Translations under genes and position numbers: made by a program
Part shown: positions 1 through 10,718 of the stretch, one piece after another
Layout of the letters: every line of letters starts with the position of its first letter
Numbering within the stretch: the stretch's first letter is position 1
From: Chara braunii
Lineage: Eukaryota; Streptophyta; Charophyceae; Charales; Characeae
Direction of reading: 5' to 3'
Length of the DNA: 62,803 bases
NCBI GenBank assembly: GCA_003427395.1
Contig: BFEA01000014.1
Coordinates: 6,537,774 to 6,600,576, forward strand
The notes under the pieces: model-generated
What the model was told of the DNA's origin: nothing
Databases searched by the model: none
What the model saw: only the letters and a program-made list of their open reading frames with translations

Positions 1-708
1 TTAGAAGAGGAAGAAGAAGAACTCTCTCTCTCTCTGTGTCCAGTACTAACCTGTGAAGTTGGCGNCTTGATGCAGGTACCACGAAGATGGAGCTGGAGCG
101 ATGGCACCACAGGTAAGTATCACTGGCCTCCGCCAGTCTCTCTCCCACTCTACGATCTACCACCTACCAGCGCCCAGCGCTGAAGACTACAGCTACAGCT
201 ATGGCGCCCAGCGCCGAAGACTACAGCTAGCGCTACATACCACCTAGCGCTGAAGACTACTGCAGCGCTCCTCCTGAGTGCTGCGGCCGAATCCTGAAGA
301 CTACCTCGTGCCTACTGAACTACCTACCCGTGAAGTGCATGGGAACTTCCTAGGTACTACCGGGCGTGCCTCCTGAGCCTGCCGAAGGGAGGCAGGGGCT
401 GCAGCTGCAGCTCCTGCTTGAACTCGTGAGGAACAGGCTATTTCTGGCCTGTTCCGCATCCTTGTTTACGTGCCTGAGTCTTAGGGGCAGCTCGAAACAA
501 TGAGGGCCTGAAAATGGCCCTCCGTTTCAGGCTGAAAACTCTGGGTCTGAAAAGACCCAGAAATAGGCTGAAACGGGGTAGGGCCTTCAGGCCCTCGTTT
601 TTCAGCTTCCAGGCTGAAACGAATGGGGCCTGTAAGCCCTAAGTTTTAGGCTTCCAGGCTGAAACGAACGGGGCCTGCAGGGCCCGTGTGGCTACGCAGT
701 ATGCCACA
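1..708 (-). repeat. Family-T LTR fragment (first ~700 bp of the LTR, inverted)
   Basis: This segment is close to the reverse complement of 10,719-11,445: both have the GA/CT run, the CAG-GTAAGT stretch, the GCGCTGAAGACTAC-type motifs and the GC-rich 'aggctgaaac' repeats. The right edge at 708 ends in GCCACA, so on the minus strand the LTR starts TGTGGCATAC, like the T-family LTR ending at 35,517. A short GTGTGG...CCACAC hairpin sits at 686-709. The left end lies outside the window. One N at 65. No coding potential was recognised. Confidence 0.65.
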
Positions 709-1040
709 CTGCTACTTGAGTGTTTTTCCGCTGCTGTAAGTGCCGCGGGGCTCTCGCTCGGCCACTTGTGTGTTTTCCCTGCTGCAACCCTCAATATCAC
801 GGCCACAGGTAAGTACCGGCCCTACAGGCCTCCCAAACAAGCAAGTACCCTTGCGGGTCACACACACACTCACGCCAACAAGCACTCAGACAGGCACGCA
901 GGTCATCAAGCACGCACACACACAGACTTAGAAAACTCAGCAGAATGCGGGAATCTCAGCAAGGCATCCATTCCATCGGCAGAACTCAGAAATCAGCAGT
1001 GTTCTCAGTCCGTGTTATGCCGGGTCGTTTCAATTCAGTA
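709..1040. repeat. Dispersed repeat shared with 17,430-17,640
   Basis: The stretch with 'gtgttttccctgc', 'cacggccacag', 'aagcactcagacaggca' and 'acttagag/aaactc' recurs in the same order and strand at 17,430-17,640. Both copies carry CA-rich simple sequence. It lies between the family-T LTR end and the family-E leader. I do not recognise the family, and small reading frames here are not credible genes. Confidence 0.5.
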
Positions 1041-1416
1041 AGTCGTCCAGGCAACCGATCAAGTGGTGTCAACAGAATATACACAGACTGTGCAAATGAT
1101 CTATTCTCACTGAGTCGGTTCTCAACCAGCAGCTATATACAGAACAGGCAATGGTAGACTACTACTGTTCTAGTCTATAGCTGTCTGTCAGGTGTTAGCA
1201 GTCTGTCCACCTAACTAATCAAAATAATTATAAATCAGTTGCGCAGATGTACGCAGAAATGGAAATAATAATGATTGTCTACGAGCACCAATTGGAACCT
1301 TCCCCCCACCTTGTATCCGACGATCATGTGTTGCATCATCAAGCAGCGGTGTCTAAGGTGTGCATATCAGCCCACCCCTGTGCCCAGGAAACCGTTTATG
1401 ACCATTCCTGCACTTT

Positions 1417-2397
1417 TGCAGTAACCCCTGTTCCGCAGCAGTCTGCGGGCCCGAAACTGCGCCCAGACGACACAGGCCAAACACGGCCTGCGCCAGGCAG
1501 TGCGACCACGCACTGCCCCCTGGAAAGAGGGTCCAAATCAACTGTCAGGTCAAAGGTACCGCGCCCAGGCCCTTGGTCGGATACACTCACTTGTTGTGCG
1601 GAGGTACCCAGACAGCATCAAGGCCACAGGGAATTCTCTTTTCAGGCCAATCTGGGCTGCCATTTGCATTGAGATCTCGACCGCTGAGGGATGCAGCACC
1701 TGGGGTCCAGACCTCGCGTCAACCCAACATAAGCGTTGACCTCTTGGATTTGGAGGACATTTCTATCTTGCGTCAATGCTGACTTCACGTGTTGACGACG
1801 ACGCTAGCGCGACGGTGCAACGCTAGCTGGACGCTGGCTCTACGCTGGCAAACGGGAGGACTACGGCGACGCTATGCTGGCTCGGCATGGTGGCTGACTT
1901 GCAATTGTCTTCTGGGCATGCTGACGTGGCAGCTGCCACGCGCCGCCGCTGACGTGGCCGCTGCCACGTATATCACTGATGCTGACGTGGCGAGGTTACG
2001 AGACTGGCATTGCTGTTCTGTTTGAACGACATTCGGGAGGAGATCATGATTGTGGGGCGATAGTGGATATGTACCTGGTTATCTTGAGGTCAACATTGCT
2101 CCAGCTCGCTGATGAGAACTGACTAACGTGCCACGTGGCACATTTTGATAGAACTTCAGATGCGCGTTTATATTATTGATTACTGAGGTCGTGATCGAGG
2201 AGGGAACCCAAAGCAGAAGTGGGCATTGTCTTCTATTCTCCCTCTTAAGTCTATTCTCCCTCCTCCTCCTTCGTCTGTGTATGTTTTTCCCATCTCATTG
2301 TATCTGGACACGATTATGATTATTGACAATCCTCAACAGGTTGATATTAATCGGGCTTGCATTGTTGACAAGTGTCTTCACGATCCAGGTTCATTCA
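1417..2397 (+). repeat. 5' LTR of family A
   Basis: Starts TGCAGTAACCCC and is repeated at 9,708-10,672 with many substitutions and small indels. A TATA-like tttatatta (about 2,166-2,174) is present here, but the matching segment of the right LTR lacks it. It contains three TGACGTGG motifs and a palindromic TGCCACGTGGCA (about 2,129-2,140). It ends a few bases before the PBS. Confidence 0.85.
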
Positions 2398-2400
2398 ATT

Positions 2401-2412
2401 TGGTATCAGAGT
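2401..2412 (+). promoter_or_regulatory. Primer-binding site (initiator tRNA-Met)
   Basis: TGGTATCAGAGT lies 3 bp after the LTR. The canonical plant site complementary to the 3' end of initiator tRNA-Met is TGGTATCAGAGC, so 11 of 12 positions match. It would prime minus-strand DNA synthesis. Confidence 0.85.
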
Positions 2413-4700
2413 TGTACTCCCGATGATGTGACCAACACGACCAACAAAGACGACGTGTACAAGCACGACGATAACGAAGACGCACGCGCGCGCATGGGAA
2501 ATGGTGCGCGTCGCGATTGATATCGCACGCGTCTATAGATGCTACTCTAGACAGGCGCAGTACCGTTATCCCGGCGACAACCAACTCGCGCGTGATCAAG
2601 TGGTGACGCCTACATTGGAGATAGGTGCTGATGTGGACAAGTGCGGGAGAGCGTGCGAGACGCACGTCAGGCGCTGACGTGGCATTGGTATATGGACAGA
2701 AGTTGTTCCAGTCAGGATTGCGTTGCGATCCAGATCCCGATCGAACACATTTGCGATCTGGATACATTACTGACGTGGCCAGTGATTATTGAGGAACGAT
2801 GACGTGGCAGTATTGACTCACTACTCGTCTATTGTGGTGAGGAGCTTCAAGTTGACGTGGCATTGTTTGACGTGGTGTTCCATTACCTGGTTGACGGGGC
2901 ATTGTACGATTGACTGGCGACGTGCTGGTATCACTACAGGAGATCAGGCTGGCTGACGTGGACGATCAAGGCGTACGCTGCTGACGTGTACCCCCACTAA
3001 TAATGATGACTGGACGAATGTGCTGACGTGGCAGACTCGATGAGCTGCCGTGTTGGCATGCCAAGGATGACACGTGGCAGGCAGGAACGTGCCTAAGTGG
3101 GAAGATACACTTTGACGACGAAGGCAGCACGGTGGGAAGACTGACGTGACTGTGGTGCTGGACGTCAGATTGAGTGTGTGATCACACCGGACTTCAGAAG
3201 ACACAACTTCAGAAGAGGAAGACGCTAACTATTGATATTTTGTTTGTTGGCGGACTTACCTGTTGTCATAAGTTGTGTTGTGTGCTTGTGTACTCACTTG
3301 TGTGTTGTTGATGATCACGCTGGCCGGGTTGCGGTACCTGTACTAACATAGGACGTCATCACACATAATAAATAGAACAACATTCAGATTAGATAGGAGA
3401 AATCGAAATTATTTCCTTTTGTTCTATTTTATTGAAATCTTTTATGTTAATGCTTCAGGCTGACGTGGCACTGACTGACGTGGTGTTCCATTACCTGGTT
3501 GACGTGGCCTTGTACGATTGACTGGCGACGTGCTGGTATCGCTACAGGAGATCAGGCTGGCTGACGTGGATGATCAGATCAGGCTGGCTGACGTGGACGA
3601 TCAAGGCATACGCTGCTGACGTGTACCCCCACTAATGATGATGACTGGATGAACGTACTGACGTGGCAGACTTGATGAGCTGCTGTGTTGGCATGCCAGG
3701 GGTGACACGTGGCAGGCACGAACGTGCCTAAGTGGGAAGATACACTTTGACGACGAAGGTGGCACAGTTGGAAGACTGATGTGACTGTGGTGGTGGACGT
3801 TAGATCGAGTGTGTGATCACATCGGACTTCAGAAGACATAGCATCAGAAAAGGAAGACGCTAACTATTGATGTTCTGTTTGTTGGCGGACTTACCTGTTG
3901 CCGTAAGTTGTGTTGTGTGCTTGTGTGTTGTTGATGATCACGCTGGCCGGGTTGCAGTACCTGTACTAACATAGGACGTCATCACACAAAGTAAATAGAA
4001 CAACATTCAGATTAGATAGGAGACATTAAAATTATTTCCTTTTGTTCAATTTTATTGAAATCTTTTCTGTTCAAGATTGTTTCGGCTCAGGTGACCGATC
4101 AAATTAATTGTCTGCTTTTGTTTATTTAAGGTTAGACCAACCTGGCCGACGTTTTTTTTTGTTTTATCCTTCGAAAATGTCTCACTTGTGGAAAACTTTG
4201 CAGATGTCTATTCTGACGAGGTTTGTGACCACGTTTTTGTTTCCTATTCCGATCACGCTCTCCCGTGGGCGATGGACCGTTCGAGCTTAAGACTCGGACG
4301 CAGGCCGAAAATAGGAAACAAGAATTGTTAGCTTTGTAGAACCAACTGTTGATTGAATTGCATCTATCCTGACCGGATGCCGAACAACACATCCGTAACA
4401 GATTTGATTTGCAGACGACTGAGAACCGTCTGAAAAAAGTTGTTACAGCTGGGTCTCCAAATTGGTCGCCCAGTGTCGTGAGGCGCTGGACCAGTTTAAA
4501 ATAGTTGGAAGAAGTGATGGAACTGACTCGTAATGAGATTAAACCAAAAGTGACCGAGGCTACGATTGAAGCAAACATCCAGCAATTGAAAGAAACGCTA
4601 GCTGCGGAAAAAAGAAAGAAAGAAGAGCTGACAAAAAGAAGAGAACAAGAACAAAGAAGGGAACAGTAAGTGGGCAACAGTAAGAATTGAAATTAGGCAA
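2413..4700 (+). other. Long non-coding leader of family A
   Basis: About 2.3 kb between PBS and gag. It holds a ~608-635 bp direct duplication (2,871-3,478 and 3,479-about 4,080) and a dense series of TGACGTGG motifs. The second copy has an extra 27-bp microduplication ('gatcaggctggctgacgtg', 3,549-3,595). No convincing reading frame is seen on either strand; the minus-strand frame at 4,132-4,677 is low-complexity and probably chance. Confidence 0.7.
2871..4080 (+). repeat. Tandem duplication, period ~608-635 bp
   Basis: The block from 'cgtggtgttccattacctgg' to 'attgaaatctttt' occurs twice head to tail. The two copies differ by scattered substitutions, a short deletion in the 'gtgcttgtgt' part of copy 2 and a 27-bp microduplication in copy 2. 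It lies inside the leader of family A. Confidence 0.85.
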
Positions 4701-6060
4701 GTGATGAGAACAGAAGGTGGGGAACAGACAGACTTGTCACATTCTTTATCTCATATTATGACTTACCTTACTTTTTTGGAAAAGAAAATCGACAAGCAGC
4801 AAACTCAGTTAGATGAGATTGTTGTAGGATTAAGAACAAATACAAACATTGTGAAAGGAAAGAACCAAGTAGAAGGTAAGGAAGAAGAAAGAGAAGAAGA
4901 AAGAGAAGAGAAGAAAGAGGAGAAGAAGTTGATGGGTGATGCCATCAATGCTGTTCGTCCTAGAGTTAAGACGTCGACCAATGGGAATGGACCGTTGAGT
5001 CTATCTCCCTCTTCGCCTAAATCTTCTCGCTCTACTCCTCCTCCCAAGTCTCCTTCTCCTTCGACAACTCCGGACAAGACAAGTGCAGAACCGGAGAAGC
5101 CAAAAAAGAAAGAAATGGTGAAAATGAAGTTGCCTTTTTACTTTTAATAACAAGAGAGATGAGAGTTTGCCTCTGTGGATCGTCGAAATCCGGACCTCTG
5201 TATGCACTGCTCGGGTCGAGCTGGAGTCCGAAGTGGCATTCACTACCTCTTGCATGGGAGGTGAGGCGAAACAGTGGGTGTTGGTCAAAGCCAACGCCAC
5301 GGGTTTTGAAGACATCGGTGAGTGGGCAAAGACATTGACCCTGAAACAGTTTTTGGCTAAAATCAAGGACCATTTCCTAGACAAGACGACAACGGACAAG
5401 GCGTTTGACCGATTAACTATGATTGGTCAAAAGCATTGGACGTCGGTCGAAGCTTTATCCTGCGAAGCCGACCGATTGCTGCAGGTTCCAGGATTGAACC
5501 TGCAAGACAGCCAAGTGTTGTATGTTTACTCCCGCGCGTTGCCTGAGCCCATTCGGGGACACTTGGTGGCCGAAGCAAAGTCCGGAAAATATAATTATAG
5601 GCAATTTCGAGACCTCGCTCTGCAAAGGGACCAGATGACTTCTCAAGTCAAAAACTCCTATGCAGTCGTAGTCAAGTCTGGAGGAGGAGGGGGGAAGATG
5701 TATGACGACGAAAACGAGTTATCTGGCGACAAAAGTGCCAGGACCACATCCTCGTTGTCTTCGATGATGACATGGTGGAAAAGTGCCCGAGAGAAGACGG
5801 GAATGAAAAGGATAGCAACAATGACTTCGGGAAGGGGGAAATCATTGTTGCTGTGACCACCAAGGGAGGGCCACCCAGAAATTTTGTATGGAAGAGACCA
5901 CGCTCGTTTTCATTGCACCCTGACATTGCCTAGGGGAAGCCTTGGTTAAAGATGGGATTGACTCGTGAAACTTGGCAGGAGCACCTGGATAATGTGCAAT
6001 GTTTTAAATGCGGCACAACTGGACATGTGATTGCATATTGCCCTCTGATCAGAAACCCAA
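4701..6060 (+). pseudogene. Family A gag (capsid, CCHC), frameshifted
   Basis: Gag packages element RNA in cytoplasmic particles. The first open part (4,701-5,147) has a charged Lys/Glu-rich coiled-coil segment followed by a Ser/Pro-rich linker. It shifts frame near 5,136-5,147, and the capsid-like part continues to 5,856 (W and L spacing typical of the retrotransposon gag family, e.g. GGEAKQWV, VEALSCEADRLL, YVYSRALPEPIRG). After another frame change a CCHC knuckle (C-x2-C-x4-H-x4-C, 6,000-6,041) follows. Start chosen at the first ATG of the coiled-coil frame after the leader. At least two frameshifts make it non-functional. Confidence 0.75.
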
Positions 6061-6299
6061 AAGCTTGCAGCCAGTAAGAGTAGCATCTGCTCCTCGTGAG
6101 ATAAAGGGTAAGGACGAGCAGAAAGGTGAGGCGCCAACGAACCCTTCCTACCCTTTTTCTCATATGGCAGAGGATGAACCTTCCTTAGCCCATCATCCAG
6201 ATCGCCCCGACATTGTCTTCTGCTCTGTCTGTCTGGATGACTCCCTTGATGAGCTAGGTAATGAATTGCTAGCCTTACGTAGCTCATGGGCTCGAAAAG

Positions 6300-6780
6300 C
6301 AAAGTCTAAGGGCGAATTGTTATTTGCTGAAGTTGAAATCGCACGAAAACGAGTAGGTGCGTTGTTGGACCTCGATCGACGAGGTCCTACATCTTCGAGA
6401 AAGCAAAACGCGAGTTACATCTCGGAATGAAGGTGAAAGATTTGTCTCGACCTATCACGTCTATGTTAGCGGACAAGAGTACGATCACTGTCTCACAGTA
6501 TGTTGATCGTTTTAAGTGTCAGTTTAGAACTAGGGAAAAAAAAAAGATTATGCACGAGTTGTCCTTACTGGTAGAGAAGAATTTGCCTTTTGATCTCATT
6601 CTGCGTATGGATTGGCACAAGGAAGCCAACCCAGGTATTGATTTCAAAGGCAAGGTTGTGCAACGTAAGGATGCACAATCTGAAATGAAACCTAAGTTTG
6701 GCTCCGACTCTAGTTTGTCTTTTTGTTGTATGAGTTACCCAGCTTTTCGATCAATGGTTTCAAAGAAGAAGTTGGAATAG
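6300..6780 (+). pseudogene. Family A retropepsin-like protease remnant
   Basis: The segment after the zinc knuckle reads ...VGALLDLDRRG... where an aspartic protease would have ALLDTGA or ALLDSGA, so the catalytic triplet is degenerate (D kept, TG lost). The following frame (6,427-6,780) carries the usual C-terminal protease signature, with LPFDLILRMDW standing for the family's LPYDVILGMDW. The two halves are in different frames. In the element this enzyme would cut the Gag-Pol polyprotein. Confidence 0.55.
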
Positions 6781-6966
6781 GAAGCTATGATGGTATTGGT
6801 AAAGAAAGTCGGTGAGTCTTCTTTTTTCTGCCCTCCAACTATTGAAAGTGTTCTTTTTGAGTTTAAGGGTCTGCAGACTAAACCCATCGGAATTACGAAA
6901 CGTGCTATCAAGCATACTATTGAAATCATTCCGGGTAGCAAGATTCCCAAAGACCCTATATATTGA

Positions 6967-8091
6967 ATGTCTTCTAGGGAACTTGAGGAATTAAAGAAAC
7001 AACTGCAGGACCTTACTGACAAGGGATGGATTCGCCCTAGCTCATCTCCCTATGGTGCACCTGTCTTGTTTGTGCCCCAAAAGGAAGGTGAACTGCGTGT
7101 ATGTATTGACTATCCAGGGTTGAATGCCCTCACTGTCAAGAATGTCGAACCGCTTCCTCGCATCGACGACTTACTTGACCAGTTGCAGGGTTGCAAGTAT
7201 CTTAGTAAGATTGATCTGAAGTTTGGGTACCATCAGATCAAGGTGGAACCCACGGATCAACACAAGACTGCATTCCGGACGAGGCATGGTTATTACGAGT
7301 TCATGGTAATGCCTTTCGGATTGAAAAATGCCTCTGCGACATTCCAACGGTCAATGAATGGATTGTTTCGTCAATGGTTGGATCAATTCATTATTGTCTA
7401 TCTCGATGATATTCTAGTGTATAGTAAAACAATAGAAGATCACGAGAAGCATCTTCGTCTAGTTCTAGGAAAGTTGCGAGAGGGCAACTTCAAGATAAAC
7501 CCAAAGAAGTCTGAGTTCGCTAAGTCTGAAGTCTTATACTTAAGACATATTGTGAACGAAGATGACCTAAGACCATAAGAAAAGAAAATATCAGCAATTC
7601 GAGGTTGGCCACAACCTAAGTTTTTAACTGAACTACGGTCTTTCCTTGGTTAGGCAAGCTACTATAGAAAGTTCGTTAGGAACTTCTCACTGATTGCCGC
7701 TCCAATGAGAAGATTGTTAAAGAAAGGCACTATCTGGTTGTGGGATAAGGACTATGAGTCTTCCTTCAAGAAGGTTAAGTATGCTTTGACTGACTATCCT
7801 GTTTTAAAAATTGTTGACCCGTCACTTACCTTCATTGTCACTACTGATGCAAATACTGATGCAAATCAGTACGGGATTGGCGCAGTCCTTCAACAAAACG
7901 ACGACAAGGGTTATAGACCCATTGAATTTATGTTTGCACGATTGCCATCGGAAAAGGTTGCCAACTCCATTTATGAAAGGGAATTGTATACCTTAGTCTT
8001 TGCGCTAGACACATGGAAGCACTACTTGTTAGGGAGACACTTCACTGTGTACTCAAACCACTCGACACTGACGTGGATAAAGACTACTTAA
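6967..8091 (+). pseudogene. Family A reverse transcriptase and RNase H
   Basis: A single frame runs from 6,967 to 8,091, broken by TAA at 7,576 and TAG at 7,651. RT blocks are clear: the [17 protein letters not shown] block, [11 protein letters not shown], the [12 protein letters not shown] block, [14 protein letters not shown], and the catalytic YLDD box at 7,399-7,410. The connection domain (SFLG, YYRKFVRNFS) leads into RNase H. There a 12-bp microduplication gives TDANTDAN at the first catalytic Asp, and the late active-site YSDH is YSNH. It would copy element RNA into DNA; stops and active-site changes make it dead as assembled. Confidence 0.9.
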
Positions 8092-8172
8092 AACTCTCTG
8101 ATAAGTATGATGGTCTGCATTCATTGATACTTTTGATTTTGAGTTGAAAATTATCAAAGGTAAGAGTCTAAT

Positions 8173-9668
8173 GTGGTTGTAGATGCGTTGTCCAGACGAT
8201 GTGATTTCTTTGGTACTATTTTTTTTTATTTAGATGTTGAGAATGATTTGAAAGATAAAGTTCGTAAAGGATATGCTACTGACCCTATCTGGAAGCCTAT
8301 CATGGATGTCCTTGCGAAAGACCTAACTTTACTTCCCAACTATAGAGTAACTGATGGTTTGCTTTTCTCGCTAGACCAAACTGAACAAAGATTGTGTATT
8401 CCCCCCAAGGAAGAAATCAAAAGTTTGCTGATCGGGGAATGCCACAACACTGAGGGACATTTTGGTTTCAAGAAAACTTACGTTGAGGTTAGGGAACACT
8501 TTGTACATGCTTGGTGTGCCAGAGAAACAAACCATCGCATGAGAATCCACTTGGTCTTTTGAAACCATTACCAATTCCTAGTGAACCAGGTGAGTCCATT
8601 TCGATTGATTTTACGAGTCTCACCAAAAGCCGCAACAGCAACGGTCAAGTAATGGTTATTGTGGATCGTTTCTCTAAATACGCCATGTTTATTCCCTTAC
8701 CTGCGGAAGCGAAAACTGAACTTGTCATCCAAAAGTTTCAAATGCGAGGGGTGACGGAGTATGGTTTTCCTAAGTCCATTGTGTCTGATCGTGATATCAG
8801 GTTTACAAGTATGTCATGGCGAAAGCTTATGGAAGCATATGGCATACGACTGACCATGTCGTCAGGACGACATCCTGAAACGAATGGCCAGACTGAATCG
8901 GTGAACCGTCTGTGCCAACAACTTTTGCGCATGCATGTGAGACCTGATCAGATTGATTGGGATGATAACTTACCCAAGATCGCAAGTGTATATAATAGTA
9001 GTGTTCATACTGCTACAGGGCGTACGCCTAATGCACTGCATAAGGGATGGAAGCCTGGGCGTCTCATTGATGTGTTGACACGGGACGAATTTCTTAGGTT
9101 ACCTCTAGAAACCCGAGAATATGTTGTATTGTTTGAAGAATTCATCAAGAAAGTAAAAGAGAATCTGAAGAAAGCTCAGACCCAAATGATTGAACAAGCT
9201 AGCAAGCATCGCCGCCCATCTACATTCAAGGAAGGTGATCTAGTCTAGGTCAGGTCCAATGAGTTTTCATTGGAAGAAGATGTGTCTCAAAAACTATTGC
9301 CTGTTTATTTGGGTCCCTGGGAAGTTCTCAAGGTGATTGGGGATTCGGAAGGACCATCTTATCGAAATGATATTCCCCCTCTCCTTAAAATGTATCCTGT
9401 CTTTCACGCGTCCATACTATTACCCTATGTAAAAAAGTTCCCAAACAAACCATTTATGATCCCGCCATCAATGGAAGGCAAGTATGAAGTAGATCGGATC
9501 ATAGAACATGGATTCTTTTCTACAGGAGCATGCGGACGACCACAAAAGCAGTTCAAGGTACGTTTCAAGTCTCAATTTCCGTTTGAGGACAGATGGTTTA
9601 GTAAACGAGAATTACTTGAAACTGGTCCTGACATTGTGTCTGCTTATGAACGTGGGTTAAGGTCTTAA
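8173..9668 (+). pseudogene. Family A integrase with chromodomain-like tail
   Basis: The N-terminal part (8,173-8,505) holds the two His of the HHCC finger (CHNTEGHF...). A frameshift near 8,508 separates it from the paired Cys (CLVCQRN). The core frame 8,511-9,668 has D,D-35-E landmarks: SIDF, VSDRD and HPETNGQTES. It is interrupted only by a TAG at 9,246-9,248. The C-terminus has the LGPWEVLKVIG fold, then YEVDRII...FKVRFK...RWFSKRELLE, which resembles a diverged chromodomain. Role: insertion of element cDNA, with the tail possibly reading chromatin. Confidence 0.85.
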
Positions 9669-9707
9669 TTATTTCTGCAATGGAACTCGAAAATGGGTCG
9701 GCAGGAA

Positions 9708-10672
9708 TGCAATAAACCCCCGTTCCGCAGTAGTTTGGGGGCCCGAAACTGCGCCCAGACGACACAGGCCAAACACGGCCTGCGCGGGGTAGTGCGACCA
9801 CACACTGCCCCTTGGAAAGTCAAGGGTCCAAGTCAATTGTCAGGTCAAAGGTACCGCGCCCAGGCCCTTGGTCGGATACACTCACTTGTTGTGCGCAGGA
9901 ACCCAGACATCATCAAGGCCACAGGGAATTCTGTTTCAGGGCAATATGGGCCGCCATTTGCATTGAGATCTCGACGGCTGAGGGATGCAGCACCTGGGGT
10001 CCAGACCCTACGTCAACGCTACATAAGCGTTGACCTCTTGGCTTTGGGGGACATTTCTGTCTTGCGTCAATGTTGACTTCACGCGTTGACGACGACGCTA
10101 CCGCAACGGTGCAACGCTAGTTGGACGCTGTCTCTACGCTGGCAAACGGGCGGACTACGGCGATGCTGTGCTGGCTCGGCATGGTGACTAGCTTGCAATT
10201 GTCTTATGGGCATGCTGACATGGCAGCTGCCACGTGCTGACGTGGCCGTTGCCATGTATATCACTGATGCCGACGTGGCGAGGTTACGACTGGAATTGCT
10301 GATCTGTTTCAATGACATTCGGGAGGAGATCATGAGTGTGGGGCGATAGTGGATATGTACTTGGTTATCTTGAGGTCGACATTGTTCCAGCTCGCTGATG
10401 AGAACTGATTGACGTGCCACGTGGCACATTGTGATAAAATTTCAGATGCGCTTCAGATTATTGAGGTGGTGATCGAGGAGGGAGCGTGAAGCAGACGTGG
10501 GCATTGTCTTCTATTCTCCCACTAAGTCTATTCTCTCTCCTCCTTCGTTTGTGTATGTGTTTCCCATCTCATTGTATCTGCACACGATTATGATTATTGA
10601 TAATCATTAGCAGGTTGATATTTATCGGGCTTGCATTGTTGACAAGTGTCTTCACGATCTGGGTTCATTGCA
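9708..10672 (+). repeat. 3' LTR of family A
   Basis: Direct repeat of 1,417-2,397, starting TGCAATAAACCCC just after a purine-rich stretch (aaaatgggtcggcagga) that could be the polypurine tract. It lacks the tttatatta stretch seen in the left LTR. The last bases overlap the shared flank gcacttt. Confidence 0.85.
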
Positions 10673-10718
10673 CTTTCTTTATCCTCGCGTGCAACGAGCC
10701 TTACACCGACAGCCTGGC

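Larger units (their letters stand above)
1417..10672 (+). mobile_element. Ty3/gypsy LTR retrotransposon, family A (full length, decayed)
   Basis: Two directly repeated LTRs of about 970 bp bracket a tRNA-iMet PBS, a long leader, gag, CCHC zinc knuckle, protease remnant, RT, RNase H, integrase and a chromodomain-like C-terminus, which is Ty3/gypsy order (RT before integrase). The sequence gcacttt occurs immediately before the left LTR and again at the end of the right LTR, so a 4-7 bp target duplication is present although the exact LTR edge is ambiguous. The uninterrupted paralogous target is visible at about 30,800. The coding part has several stops and frameshifts and the LTRs have diverged, so the insertion is old and not autonomous. 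Confidence 0.9.

Noticed and set aside
4132-4677. 181-codon minus-strand frame in the family A leader
   Set aside because: Antisense to the element, low-complexity Ser/Leu/Phe, no family resemblance.
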